From Austropuccinia psidii (Eukaryota > Basidiomycota > Pucciniomycetes > Pucciniales > Sphaerophragmiaceae): a stretch of DNA of 64,000 nt. Both the position numbers and the translations under genes were made by a program. Each line of letters begins with the position of its first letter. The first letter of the stretch is position 1. A model generated the notes under the pieces. It saw only the letters and a program-made list of their open reading frames with translations, ran no database searches and was not told the DNA's origin. Location: the NCBI GenBank assembly GCA_023105745.1, contig JALGQZ010000009.1, positions 29,800,107 through 29,864,106 of the forward strand. The letters run 5' to 3'. Shown here piece by piece: positions 50,880-63,472 of this stretch.

Positions 50880-51340
50880 AGATGTATCTCAAATTAAAGC
50901 TCTAACTCAGATCTTTAATTTGGCTGTACCTTTTTACAGTTTTGCACAATCCTCCTTGGACTTTTGAGGCGTTCTTAGTGGATAAAGGTGGTATGATGGT
51001 ATCTCCTGAAGTATGAATCCTACAGATGAATTATAAGTACCATTCAATAACTCTTCTAGAGAGCTTTAAGAAAAATAAAATTTTGGTGGTTTTTGCATTA
51101 ATTGTGAATAAGTTAGATCAGAGGCTAACATAAGAGTTTTACTTATTTGATCTTATCTTTGAAAAGGCATATATTTGTCCTTTCTTATCCTCTTTGGGTA
51201 AGGTTGGTATATTTGTCTTTGGGAAGTTTCCCTATTTATATCATACATGTATTGGCTATGTTTGTCCAATACTCTTAATACCATTACTTATGGTATGTTG
51301 GATGTCATGCTGATGCTCTATTTACAGTCACAGGCTGACA

Positions 51341-51345
51341 CTAAA
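51341..51345 (+). repeat. Target-site duplication, right copy (CTAAA)
   Basis: Identical to 45295-45299 and directly after the ...CTGACA end of LTR copy C. Confidence 0.9.
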
Positions 51346-53439
51346 AAATGATTAATATTAACAATTTTTCTACACAGTATACAAAAAATAATTCAAATAA
51401 GTATTAATAAGTAATTGAAATAAAAAAAAAATTTTAGTTTATAATAAGAAAATAATTCATGAACATGTATTTTAGCCATATCAATTTATGAATTGTACCT
51501 TTCCTAAAATATTAAATATGTGTTTCTTTGGATTTATATATCATGTAAAAATATTGGGAATTAGAGTTATATCTTCCTTCTTGATAATTATCCCTCCTTT
51601 GTTTTTTCAAAATAAGAAATTCTCAATAGAAATTTTTAATAAGTACTATCTGAATTTCTTACAAATTTAAAAAGTCTAATTAATCAACATAGTGAGTTAA
51701 AAATCTATATTTCGTAAGATGGAATATACAAGGAAATAGAAAAAATTGGTATTAAAAATGAGACAAGAGTTGTGGTAAAGTTATTTAAGAGATTGATATT
51801 TTACATCGTAATACAGAAAAAAACTTTGATATCCTTAGTACATGATATTTCACTGAAGATAAGAATTTTTCTTATCTTAAAGAATTGCATTGTCTAATTA
51901 AAAATATTACAATGAAATAATGAATTTTTTTTTCAATTTAAAGTCTTATATATTTTCTCTTTGAGAAAGAAAACCTCTTCTAAAGCAGCTTGTGGGCTGA
52001 AATAATTCTTATATTCATTCAATATACAGTATATTCAAGTAAGCCTTACCTTAAGTTAGATTTGTTTCATTAATCTTGAGGGTCATTTCTGATTTGAAAT
52101 AAAAACCTATTGTAAGAAAAGAATATAATAAAGCAATATTTTTCCTCACCTGATACATATTTCAATAAGAAAAACCAGTTTTACGCTAGGGTATCTGTTT
52201 TATGATATATTAATTTTAAAAAATACTGAATTACTTGAGAAAATCTCTAATTAATGGGAAATATCTTGTCAAGAAAACTGGATAAACTTCTTATATTATT
52301 CATCTAAGGGCTTCTGTAGATAATTTGGATAAAATATTCATATAAGATCTGTCAAAGTCATTTAAAAGGCCATGAAAAATACCTCAAAGAATGAATTGTT
52401 TTTTCAGTAAATGATATCAATTATTAAGAAACATCCAATACATGTGGAATAAAAATAATTATTTTGATCATTCATTGTTGCATTATTGAGCTTTTACCAG
52501 ACTTATAAAGCAATAATATTAAGCTAACTAGATTGACTCTTTGTGGCTTTAATATTTAACTTAGCTTTCTTCCAAATATTCCATTTTCAAATTAAATTTA
52601 TTTACTATGTACCACCTCCATACAGTTTATCTTCCATGCAAAATTCCAAATGCAGCAACTGCTGTCAGGTGTAGAAGGTTTGCTCATTGTGGAGAAAATC
52701 AAAATTTATTCACAATTAACAGAAATTGGATGGCTTCATTCTAAATAATGTATGTCTTCTTTTATTAATATATTTGAATATCTACCATAAATAATTTGAA
52801 CAATACTTATATTTCAGAGTTATAAATAAAACATATTTTAGGAGCTTATATATCTTTCTTAGTAGGAAGAAGTAGTGCAAGAAAACAAACCAACAGGTGC
52901 CAAGGTTTTTTCTGATTAAGATAAGGAAAAAAAATTATTAATATAGTTCTGGGTAAAAGTGGGAATTTGTTACCATACAAAAATAAAAATGAACACATAT
53001 TAATGACCCTTCACCACTCAAGCCACTCAAAATTATGAATGAAAAGATTTTCTAATAAATCTAGATGTATAGAGCTCTGTGGTGGAACTGAGAGAAATTA
53101 TCTTGAGAAAAACACACATAGGAAGGCTCATTTGAGATAGAGGTTTTTAAAAGTTAATAAAAGCTATTTCATGAAATCTTGATGGTAATAATGTGTCATG
53201 GTATTATTCCAGCCCCTCTCAAAACGAGGTGGATATTTAAGGTTAAAAATACCACACCTTCAAACAATTGGAGTAAATAATTTTGGAAATGGCCCTTTTT
53301 GATATGTTTACATTGCTTATTATTTAATGTAAGCATCAAAAATCTTCCTTAGCAATATAGAAGTATATACTAGAACTTAAAGGTCCCAAGCTTTTTGTAA
53401 AATTTTTATCTGTAAAAGAATTTCAAAGTCCTAAGGTTT
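51346..53439. other. AT-rich gene-free stretch
   Basis: No gene or transposon end recognised. The 53180-53440 part may include further, more decayed units of the adjacent ~179-bp array (for example CAATATAG at 53353). Confidence 0.45.
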
Positions 53440-54490
53440 TGGAAACATTTATGAGAAGCCCTTTATAATCAAAAATTGCCTTTGATACTGCAAACCTCCC
53501 CAGGGCTTGACCAAAATAATTCAATTACAAATAAATATATGTGTATTGTTACGGTGGAATGGGGGGGATTGCTATGTAAAAGGAAAATTTCTGCAAGTTT
53601 CAATGGAGTTCAATCATATGAAGTCATAATAGAAATCTCCTAGACCATATAAAAAGATCTATTAATCCCAAGGAAGGTCTCAGGTTTGAGCCAAAATAAG
53701 ATACAAACAACTCAATATATGTGTGGCTTTCTAGGAGCATGGAGGAGAATTCCTGTAAGAAGGGCCATTATGAAATTTTAAAATGGGTTATTCTATCATT
53801 GAAGTCTATATGAGAATCAATATGATAAAAGATACTCTCAAATAAACTTCAAAAGACCCAGGTCCTGCAAAAAATGGAGTACTAGCACCTTGGTATATGT
53901 CTGGTTTTGTGGAAGAATAGGGACAAATAAATTTCAAAAAGGCTTATTTTCACATCTTAAAGTGGTTTAAGCTCACATGGAATAATTAATCACAGTCTCT
54001 GGAAAATATAAAATCTTCTACTATTCCATAAAGCACCATATATAACGGAAAAATATGCTACTTAATCCTCAATATATGTTGGTTTTTTCAGAAGAATAAG
54101 CACAAATGACTGTCAAAAAGCCCTATTTTACTTTTGCAAAATGAATTTTTCTTGCATAAAATTATAAATTTAATCTCTATACAACTTAATATTTACCAAA
54201 ATATTTCAAAAAGCTCCAAAACCTGGAAAACATGGGGTACTTACACATCAATATATGTCCATATTTGTGTCAGAATAGGGACTAATGACTTTTCAAAAGG
54301 CCCATTTTTAAAATAAAAAATGGGCTATTATTGATTAAAAATGAATATTTTTAAAACAAGGGACATCAAAAATTCTTTATGATCCTTCAAAGACCCCAGG
54401 TACTTACCAAAACGGTGTACTAACACTTGGATATACACCCCACTTTGTGGAAACATTAGCAGAAACTCCTGTGAAAATGTTCCATATGGA
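53440..54490. repeat. Diverged ~179-bp satellite-like tandem array
   Basis: A block of the form CAATATATGT followed by TTTGTGGAAGAATAGG-like sequence recurs at 53534, 53714, 53892, 54071, 54250 and about 54430, spacings of 178-180 bp. Each unit also has an upstream CCCAGGT or equivalent (53500, 53679, 53859 and 54220-54400), and most have a downstream GCCC/GGCCC followed by a T-rich stretch (53763, 53939, 54118 and 54299). Individual monomers differ greatly, so the array is old. It encodes nothing convincing. Unit size is close to one nucleosome plus linker, as for many centromeric or heterochromatic satellites. Confidence 0.75.
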
Positions 54491-56850
54491 AAATTTTAAC
54501 TACAATTTCCTACTAAGATATTCTATCTGCCTCTTCAAAGGTAATATATAAGTAATTGAAGTAATCTTAAATTACCCACTTCATGGAAAAAATTACATAA
54601 TTAAGCTTTAATGTGGATGCAAATTGGTTGAAGTGATTCAAAAAAAAGGCCCAAAAAAGACCCATATTTGAAGGTCAAATAACATAAATTTTGCTTTTAG
54701 CTAAATTATATTTGAGAAAAAAAGCTAAAATTCACAATTAAATTAAAGAAATCTATAATTCCAAACCAAAATAGAATAATGAGACAAGAAGTTCACCTTA
54801 ATTTCTTTTCCTAATTCCACAAAGGCCTGTAGCAAAATTATATTAACTTTTGAAAACACAAAATTATTTCATGAAAATAGTATATTTTATCAACTAAATT
54901 ATATGGTTTCATAGTGGTGAAGAAAGACCTAAAAGATAATCCAAAATTAAGACCTGCACATTAAAAAAATGGGGAATACTCCATTATAAAGAGAAAAATA
55001 GATAACTATATTTAAAAGAATACCCAGTTTTCTCTAAGAAAACATAAATTATTTCACCAATTTTAAAACAAAAAAAATCAAGCAAGTGGCTTTAAAGTAA
55101 TTAAATGTGACTGTAATTCTAGTTCATGTCACTTTTCTCTGAAAGAGGAATTCATAAATAGTAATACTTCATATTAAACAATAATTGAGGAATATATTCC
55201 TGTATAAAAGGAATTTCAATTAATAATAAATTAGTTTATATTTATACTTGTACTGATGTACCTCTGAGAGCCAAGTGATGGTCACCATGATTTGACTTTG
55301 GAAGGCGAGGAAATATCAAGTGCTTCTGTATAAGTGTGACAGAAATTCGACTCAGATGGAGTTTCCATAAAGTATTTTTTTTACCTATTTATGAAAATAT
55401 AGAATTTATCAATATTTAAAGAGATATGGTTTTATTACCATGATAATTAATTTTTCTCTCCTGGGAATTTGTGAAACAAAATATTGAAGAATATTTTTAT
55501 TCATTCCTCTAAAATACATGGATATATATATATTATTATGATTAAGAAATTGAAGGCTTTGGTAAATAAAAAAATGTGGTTCAAATTTATTAAAAAAACT
55601 AAAAATTTCTTCTAATTCTATCATTTTTTCCATTGTGTTAATTTTTTTATATTTTTTAGCCATATGGAGCTCTATTTTTTTGGAATAGAGACTCAAATAT
55701 GGCCAATTTCAGGAGGAAAGAGCATAAAATGAGATTCCAGCTCTGGATATTTATGAGTTTTCTTTCAAGGAAAGAATTAACTGTGAATTAACAGAGAAAT
55801 ATCATTAAAATTTCTTTATTTGCTTTGATTATTAAACTCATGTCCAATTCTGGATTAGCCAGAAGTGTTATGAAAAATCAAAAGAAACTTTGGCAATAAA
55901 TTACATAACAAAATAACTCAAAAAAAGGATAATTTACCACCCATTCATTTTTATCAAAGGATCTCAGGAAAAAATAAGGAGAAAATTATATCTGAAATCT
56001 CATCTCATAAATTCCTTCTCTTAAATCATGAAATTTGGAGGTTAGACTTCAAGGTAAACTCTTTAATTCATTTTATTATTACTAATATTTTAATAAAGAT
56101 GAAAGAAGAAAAGAGAAAAGAAAATTATAAAAATGGAAAAAATATTCTTACAAATGCATAAAGCCACATGAATATATTTACCAGAATTTCCAGCCTTGAG
56201 GTATATTTTTCATACCAAAATAGGCCACAATTAATATTGAAATAAATTCTGATGTACAAATAACCCATAAGTCATGGATATAGCCAAAATTTAGCATCTT
56301 TATATAAGAAAAGATGAATAAGTTTCTTGTGAGTAAGCAAGTCCATGGATTTAAGACCAAATTTGGATTTTACACAAAGATTCACCTAGGATAGCTCCAT
56401 AGAATAAATATTCTTGAATTAACTCTATGAGGTGGTAATATGGAGAATGATTCAAAACCACATCATCAATACCACATAAAAGAATTGTAAAGATTTGTGT
56501 TTTTCTCAAGTTCATACAAAAATAATGGGAATGTGAGAAATCCCATGTTACATATACACTAAGATTAGTGTTATTCACCTTTGTGGCACTTGATATAAAT
56601 TTATTCTTGAATTCAGTTTTGATACACACATAGTGGATATCAGTCTTTAAGCCTAAATTACTATTTTTGATGTGAAAATAGCTAAGGGGGACAAAAGACA
56701 TCAAAGAAAGACAGGGTACCCAACTTCTGAGGCCTCTGAAATGTGGATAGCTCTGAAGCTTGAATAAATTGCTGATAATGGCCCAATTAGTATACTAAAA
56801 TATTCTGAGAACTTGTTTACCAAGATAAAGTCCCATCACATCATTAGAGA
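54491..56850. other. AT-rich gene-free stretch
   Basis: The 117-codon minus frame at 56351-56704 contains ILLCGIDDVVLNHS, faintly like a reverse-transcriptase IDD block, with SHYFCMN upstream. A run of that length is expected about once by chance in a window of this composition, so I do not call it. Nothing else is supported. Confidence 0.4.
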
Positions 56851-57020
56851 ATGGAAAATAAGCTGCTATTTTAATGTGACAAGGAGGTAATGAGAAGCTC
56901 TGACTCCTTTGAATAGTTCAATTATTAATGATTTTCCATGGATCAACAATAAAGAAGAAATTGAAAACTTTCTTGGAATATTGGGAACCAACTATTATTG
57001 TGATTTTTGCTTTTTTACAT
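56851..57020 (+). pseudogene. Possible Ty3/Gypsy RT-RNase H junction remnant (weak)
   Basis: The plus-strand frame at about 56918-57020 reads IINDFPWINNKEEIENFLGILGTNYYCDF. That resembles the Gypsy pattern of a WPxP block, a basic/acidic linker and FLGLxxYYRRF at the end of the reverse transcriptase. No catalytic block is recognisable upstream and no LTR pair was found, so only this short fragment is suggested. Confidence 0.28.
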
Positions 57021-59571
57021 GGAAATAAGGTAAAAACCTCAAACATTCATTAAATATACAATTCTTGATGAATCTTTCTGAAAGTTTTGGGACCAATGGA
57101 GGACAGAGTCTTGCATATAGAGACCAAAGAAATATATTAATTCCTAATTCAAATTGAAAGTTTTACTTACAGTCCATTTTTAATGATTTGGTATGAAACA
57201 CTGAATCTTCAAAAACTCACAGAAAATACAATATGTGATGAAATTTCCAATAAAAGTGATAGATTTGAGAAATGAATGTTTATTTTGGAATAAAAGAAGA
57301 TTGAGCTTTTTTACTCCTTTATTCCTTAACCATAAAGGGATTTTTACTCTATAAAATGACTTAATTAAGTAATTATCATAATCTTATGTGAAAACCAATG
57401 ATTTGATTAATAATCCAAAGAGAATTATTGTTTTTTAGCTCCTTGTTTTTTAAGTTTTCCCCATGGATTGTCTCCATGGGCTTTGATTGACTTAAAAGAG
57501 GCCTCATCTTGCTGTTATTTCCAAATCATCTTATTATACAACCATATCATTAGTACCAACAAGTAAGTATTAGTTAATTATTTTCTTCAGTTCTTTAGAT
57601 ATTTAAGAATAAATCACAAACACTTGGAATAATGAAAATAAGCTATTTAAATAGTGTTTAACTATATATTTCTGCATTACTGCTATAAATCAATTTTTGG
57701 ATCCTTTAAATTCACAAGGAATTAGTCAAATCACTCCACCAATTATTTTCAAGGTATTATTGGAGTATTGGTGAGTGTTTTCACTTAATTCTTGAATTTA
57801 TCTCCTATTAATAGTTTTCTTCAAGAATTATCCTTATGATTATCTTTGCAAAAGATGATTATACATTAAAATAATTTCATATCATTTTAATAAGAACTTT
57901 TATTATCAATACCTCTTGTAATTCATTCTAGTAGACAATTACTGCTTACTTTTTATATTTACTAGTAGAATATGAGAAGTAAAATAAATAATCAAGTAAC
58001 TATTCATATATTTTTGGTTACAATAAATCATTTTATTATATTTCATAAGAGCAATCATAGTGCTCTTGATTAATAGTAATATTATCAAGAGTTTCATAGA
58101 CACATCTTACAAAAAAAGTTAATATATATATTGAAAACTAATATATCATAGCTTGAGGGTTTCAATTCCTTTCTTCCAAAAAGGTTATCACCACATTTAA
58201 GTATATATCAATTCTCTAAAGCATAAAATACATTATTATAATCAATTTAGAATCAATTTAATAAAAGGAAACATAAAATTTAAATCAAATCAGCCTTTAA
58301 ATCAGGAGATTGGTAAGCTAAAATACAAGTAGATCAATTATTTGGATAAATATCCTGGAATATCAATAATAATAAAACGTCTTTCATGAAGTAATGGGTA
58401 TGATGATGGGAAAAAAACTACTATGCATTTGAAGTGATATTTGTTTAGTTCTAATATTTCCTCAATACAATTTCACAGATATCTCCCTGTCATCTCTGTT
58501 AATAATCTGAGAAAATAAACAATTAAACAAACAAATTGAAATAGGATTCACATATAATTTTTTAAATAACAACAAAACATCAGACTATTGTGATTTTTTT
58601 GAAGCCTATATAAGTATCTAAAAGTAAGATTTAGATTCATGAAAATCTTTAGAAGCTTAGTGAATAATTATTAATTAATTGAATTTTGAAAAGCACATAT
58701 TATTTAATATTTTCCAAATTAAGACCAACTTTAAAAGAAGATCAGGTGTAATCCAGTAATCATTAAAGAAACAGAAGTGGTTTTATTTTATCCATAAAAA
58801 CTTGATAGGTTGCCCTAATTATTTGACAGAATATCAATGTAGGGGTGATCTTGATTTTTTTATGATGGCTCAAGAATATTTCAATTGTCTCATTTTCCAG
58901 AATTAATTAATAAATACAATAATGTTGAATAATTGCATTCACTCACACATCAAAAAATTCATATTTTTTGGTTTATATTATGTAAAGAGCTATAGTCTGA
59001 TTCTATCCATTACAATACGAATTATAACTGATGAATATCAAAATAAGCAAGAAATAGAGCTTAACCCAAATTAGTAATTCTTCACAAATAAAAGAAATGA
59101 TTTTCAATAAGATTCATATTAAGGAATCTACCTCATTTTCCTTCAAATGAAAAGCATATAATTTGACTGGGTTTGTATAAGATCTAAAAGCCTTTTCCAG
59201 TAAATAATAATAATGTGTAATAGAATTTCTCATGGAATTTTATTGAAATCACATCTTCAAAATTGATCTTAAAACCTCACAATTTAAATTATTTTGAAAC
59301 AATAAACTACACAAGGTCAGTTAATAAAACTTGAAAGTTCTTTCCAAAGGTCTAACTACTCAGAGAAATATATGGACTATTATTGATAGAGAACAATCTA
59401 TATATGTCAAAAAGGAAAAATAAAAAAGGTTTAGATGGTGAGGAATGATTTTATTGAATTTAGAATAAGATCATTAATATGGACATCACAATAATTTTTT
59501 ATTCATAGATTTAAATATTAAGAAAAAGACCCTTAAATTATGAAATAAAGACCAAATATCCTTATGGGCTA
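57021..59571. other. AT-rich gene-free stretch
   Basis: No gene, RNA gene or repeat that I can support. Confidence 0.45.
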
Positions 59572-59943
59572 TTGTATTATACAATACAATTAAATTGAGG
59601 AATATAAAATATGTGTTTATAAAATTTAAAAGCCTAATGAAATGATAAAAATAAACTGAATATTAATGAAGATAGATTATAAATACCTAATTTCATCACA
59701 TCAAGGGTTCTCCCTCAGGGAAGATTTCTCTATATTTCTATTTTCTACAATTACTAATTTTATTCTTAGAAAATTATTTTTATACACCAGGTATCCACCA
59801 AAAAGGAATTCGAAGATAAAGATGATTTAGCTATATTTGCAAAAGTCAAATCATAAATATATTGTTTTTTAGTAATAGTTACTTTAGTTATCAATTGCTT
59901 TAATTAAAACAATACATTTATCAACCCAGATAGAGTAATTACA
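59572..59943 (+). repeat. Second Copia element, 5' LTR
   Basis: 372 bp starting TTGTATTATACAATACAATT and ending GAGTAATTACA. It is homologous along its length to 63473-63837, with shared blocks CCCTCAGG-GAAGATTTCTCTA, TTTTATTTTCTACAATT (or a close variant), ATACACCAGGTATCC and ATTAATAACC-like sequences near the end. Many substitutions and small indels separate the two LTRs, so the insertion is old. No clean target-site duplication was found. Confidence 0.85.
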
Positions 59944-59962
59944 GGTTATGGGCCGCTGCCTA
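59944..59962 (+). promoter_or_regulatory. Putative primer-binding site region
   Basis: GGTTATGGGCCGCTGCC follows the 5' LTR directly, where a Copia primer-binding site belongs. I cannot name the complementary tRNA segment. Confidence 0.4.
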
Positions 59963-60101
59963 CCACTAGTGCACTGAATAATTTTATTAAATACTTTATT
60001 ATTTATCTATATAACTTCAAACTGGAAGTTTCAATGACTCTTTTGGTCAAGCTATTCTCTCAAAAATCCCTCAGCTCTTCTTATTCACCCCCCTACCAAC
60101 G

Positions 60102-61130
60102 ATGGGTAATTCTTCCAAACTTACCAACATTTTCAATATCTTTGTTAGCGACCCGGTAATCTGTGCTGATAAACAGGCGGAGGTACTTCAGAGTTTCTCA
60201 TTGATAGCTGATCAAATTTGATCAAAATTATCCATTAATGGAGAAAATTTCAATACCTGGTCAAGGAACATAATCCAAAATTGGTTGATGTGTTTTATTT
60301 AAGACACGTATTATTTTGAAAAGAAAGAAAGGGACACCAATTATATATTTCTGGAACTTAATTGCGTTCCCATTTATACAAAATAGTCTAGGAAAATCAA
60401 TTTTCGACTAGCTTATTGCAAGAATTATCATGCCAACACAAGAACCGTCTATCAAGCCATCAAGAAGCAATTCAACAAAGCTTCTTGATATTCTATAATA
60501 CATCATGCAATCCTGATATACAAGCCGACAAACCATCGGGATGACTTAGTACAGCATGTAATCAAAGTAAAAAAATCCATCAAAGCTATTGAAAGCCAAA
60601 TTGGACCCCTCAATAGCTCTAAAAAAACCACCTTATCCCTTTTCTTCTTGCTTCCACATCTGCTCTTGATACTTAAATAGCAGAAAATCCCAATTTTACC
60701 ATCAATTCTGAAGACATACTTGATATTGTACAACAAATACCAAGCAAAACCTGCCCTGCTGCAAGAAAGGGCACTATGCATCTGTCAAGAATAGATGCCG
60801 TTCAATCCCGCACAAAAGCAAACCACCATCCGAATAATTTTACTCCTAATCCAAATCCTTGGAAATATCAAGCAAATTGAGCACCAAAATCTAGCTCTCC
60901 CATATCTTCATTATCAGTGGAATGGAAAAGACAATGGCTTGCTCCCCAAAATCCTTACTTTTACTGTGGAGAGGATGGCCATGGGGCTACCGAATGTCAA
61001 GCCCATTTGAAGGAAAACAATTTCATATTATCTTCATCTCAAAGAAAAGCAATGGTTCCTATGATAGAAAACAATTAATATTTATTGGAATCTGGAGAAA
61101 ACCACTCTGTGGTATGAGATTTATTTCTAT
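60102..61130 (+). pseudogene. Second Copia element: Gag and protease remnant
   Basis: An ATG at 60102 opens MGNSSKLTNIFNIFVSD..., soon interrupted by stops, with the Copia Gag signature INGENFNTWSRNI near 60236. A zinc knuckle at 60956-60997 reads YFYCGEDGHGATEC: the spacing is right but the first Cys codon has become TAC (Tyr). The protease site at about 61085-61117 is LESGENHSVV, where functional Copia proteases have DSGA. Further downstream SHKLSVDAIGKI and FLKNVL match the usual protease-integrase linker. Several stops and frameshifts occur; it is non-functional. Confidence 0.8.
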
Positions 61131-62350
61131 TGACTAAAATAACAGAAACTGATATTAGTATTTTGGTTGCATATTCTCATAAATTGTCAGTAGATGCCAT
61201 TGGAAAAATTACTTTCACAACTCCACAAAGCTCTCTATTCCTCAAGAATGTACTAATTTTCAAAGTAATAGAGGGAATAGTTCTGTCAATTGGTCATATA
61301 ATATTTCAAAGCATTTTAATAATTATTGCTGATTGTCATTCTACTATATGGAAAAAAATAACCTTCTTTGTAATTTTCAACACAGATTTTGCTAGTTCAT
61401 GCCAATTCTTCCATACTCTTATTCCATGGCTGTGAATACCATTTCTAATTTACTTATCCCCCTCCAATAATCTTTCTCACTTGTACCGATGTTGTTACCA
61501 GAGAAAATATTAATTTTCTATGGCATTTGCGACGAGGGGATTTATCTATTAGAAATTTCAAACAAATCTTGCGCTATAAAGTGGCTGAAGGCATTCGAAA
61601 CTTCGAATTCGATAATATAAAAATATGTCATCCTTTCTCAATATATAAATGTGAGAACTTCCCCTTACTTTCTTCTTTGAAAAAAAATATTAATTGATCA
61701 GTTGATATGAGAGAAGTTGCTTTAATTGGTCCCATCCCATTCAGTATAGACACAAAAATACACATTGATTATTGAAGATATTTCCTCAATACTGAAAGCC
61801 ATAATACCTTTGAAAGATAAATCAGAAGCCAAACAGAAGCTTTGATTATGGATAAGCCAATCTTCAAAAACTACCAACTTCAAAGTCCAGGAAATTAGGA
61901 TGGATAATGGCTCAGAATTCTGTAATCATTTATTAATTTTTTTTAAAAGAAAATGGTATAATACATGAATTATATATCACTTTTGAGCACCAAAAAAATG
62001 GCAAAGTAGAGAAAATGAATAGAACTATCTTGGAAATATCTATAACTATTCTAGCTGAAGAAAAACTACCAACATTACTATGGCCATATGAATTTAAGCA
62101 TGCTGTCTGGATATTAAATTGTACACTGAATTCCAATGGAAAAATAACTCCATAAAAGATTTCTGGAGCAAGAAAGTCATCATGAATTCACCTGAGATTA
62201 TTCAGGGAAAATTCATATATCTTTAATCACCAGGCAAGAAAAGATTTAGCCGCAAAAGATATGGTAGGATATCACCTTGGAATAACACTAGACTCTAAGG
62301 TGTGTCTACTTTGGATTCTGGCACAGAGAATCGTAATGTGGTCTGCTAGT
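61131..62350 (+). pseudogene. Second Copia element: integrase remnant
   Basis: Recognisable pieces in order: a decayed HHCC zone with WHLRRGDLSIRNF and KICHPFSIYKC, the first core block EVALIGPIPFS, EIRMDNGSEFC near 61891 (second core Asp), and HQKNGKVEKMNRTILE near 61990 (third core residue region). These are followed by LWPYEFKHAVWILNCTLN and the C-terminal KDLAAKDMVGYHLGI. Frames change several times between blocks. Confidence 0.82.
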
Positions 62351-63450
62351 GTCAAATTTGATTAGAACACTTTCCTTCAACAGGGATGGAACACAAAATT
62401 AATACTGGCAGAAATCCAAATAAACCATGGATTTGAAAAGTCAATGATTGAAAAACTTGACGTTCAGGATTATTTTATCTTGGTAATAAACTATTCTAAT
62501 TATATCTCCACAAAATAACCAGCAGAGTACAGATCAGAAATGACTTAACCTCAAGCAAACCACTGGAAAAAAACAATTAGGGATGGATTGTAGATTATGA
62601 GAAATAAATATGTATTTATACAGCCTAAGCTAAAAGAAGCATTGCAAGAAGTGCGTTTGGAATCCATTCTTAGCACCAAATCTGTGTTTGATTGTAGGAT
62701 TATAGATTTCTTTAATTTTGGTCAAACGGAACTGATAGACAAGCTATGTGCACTCTCACCAAGAAATATTACTACTAAATCTCCTCTCCCATAAAGCTGC
62801 AACCTTCTTTCAAACAAATCAAAAGAAATTAACAGGGACTATTTGAAGAAAATAGGTATCCTCTTGTACGTTGCACAAGGAACAAGACCAGAAATATCAT
62901 ACTCAGTCAACTACTTGGCATGATATTCCATGGGACTGGATTAGACTCACTGGGAGTCTCTTGCACAGCAAATAATTTCCTTACGGAAGACCAGAAGTAC
63001 TGGTATTCATATCAGGCATGACGAATTTGGAAAGCTAAGAGTTATGTTGATGCCAGCTGGGGGGGAAGGAAATTGATAAACACATACATTTCTACTGCTA
63101 CATGAAAGAAATCAAATCATGTGGAAATTTCATCCTCCACTTCACAAGAAGGATACATTGCACTATTTTTTTCAGTGAAGGAATGTATCTGGATATCTAA
63201 CATGTGCCACTAATTTCTAATGTTTCCATTACCTCAATTAATTTCTGCTAACAAAACAAAAATTGGCATTTGCCTTAACTATGTAAGCCAAAAACAGACA
63301 AGGAACCTTGATTTAGAGCTTAATTTAATCAATGAACTATTAATGCAAAACCAAATACATCTGGAATGAGTAAATACCCATGAGCAACTGGGAGAAATTT
63401 TTACAAAGAGCTTGGGTCAAATAGAGTTTCTATCCAAAGTAAAAAAATAG
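62351..63450 (+). pseudogene. Second Copia element: truncated reverse transcriptase and RNase H
   Basis: The N-terminal reverse-transcriptase edge (PKLKEALQEVRLESI, near 62620) is followed within about 250 bp by its C-terminal edge (TRPEISYSVNYLA, near 62880). The central palm with the DD motif is deleted. RNase H retains YVDASWGG near 63042, STSQEGYIALFFSVKECIW near 63139 (usual form SSTEAEY) and THEQLGEIFTKSLG near 63375. The whole internal region is about 3.5 kb, shorter than that of the 46369-50879 element, consistent with this deletion. Confidence 0.82.
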
Positions 63451-63461
63451 CTTTTTCTTAT

Positions 63462-63472
63462 GAAGGGGAGTT
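63462..63472 (+). promoter_or_regulatory. Polypurine tract of second Copia element
   Basis: GAAGGGGAG lies directly before the 3' LTR, the expected priming site. Confidence 0.75.

Larger units (their letters stand above)
45300..51340 (+). mobile_element. Solo LTR, family 1, copy C, interrupted by a Copia element
   Basis: The left part 45300-46368 starts TGTTAGGGTGAGTCTATG. The right part 50880-51340 ends CAGTCACAGGCTGACA. Together they make a 1,530-bp unit homologous to the copies at 18750-20101 and 26112-27526, for example ACTATGACTATGA, GTGGTTTTGGGACCACA, AAAGGGTGAAAAA and GTATGTTGGATGTCATGC. The 4.5-kb Copia element at 46369-50879 sits inside. The 5-bp flanks are identical (CTAAA), so this LTR was inserted as a retrotransposon that recombined to a solo LTR, or was integrated as such. 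It is longer than copies A and B by roughly 115-180 bp. The 83-codon frame 45978-46229 lies in it and is unsupported. Confidence 0.88.

Noticed and set aside
56351..56704. 117-codon minus-strand frame with an IDD motif, possible reverse transcriptase
   Set aside because: The match is limited to a few residues, lies on the opposite strand from the other weak Gypsy-like fragment nearby, and a frame this long is expected roughly once by chance.
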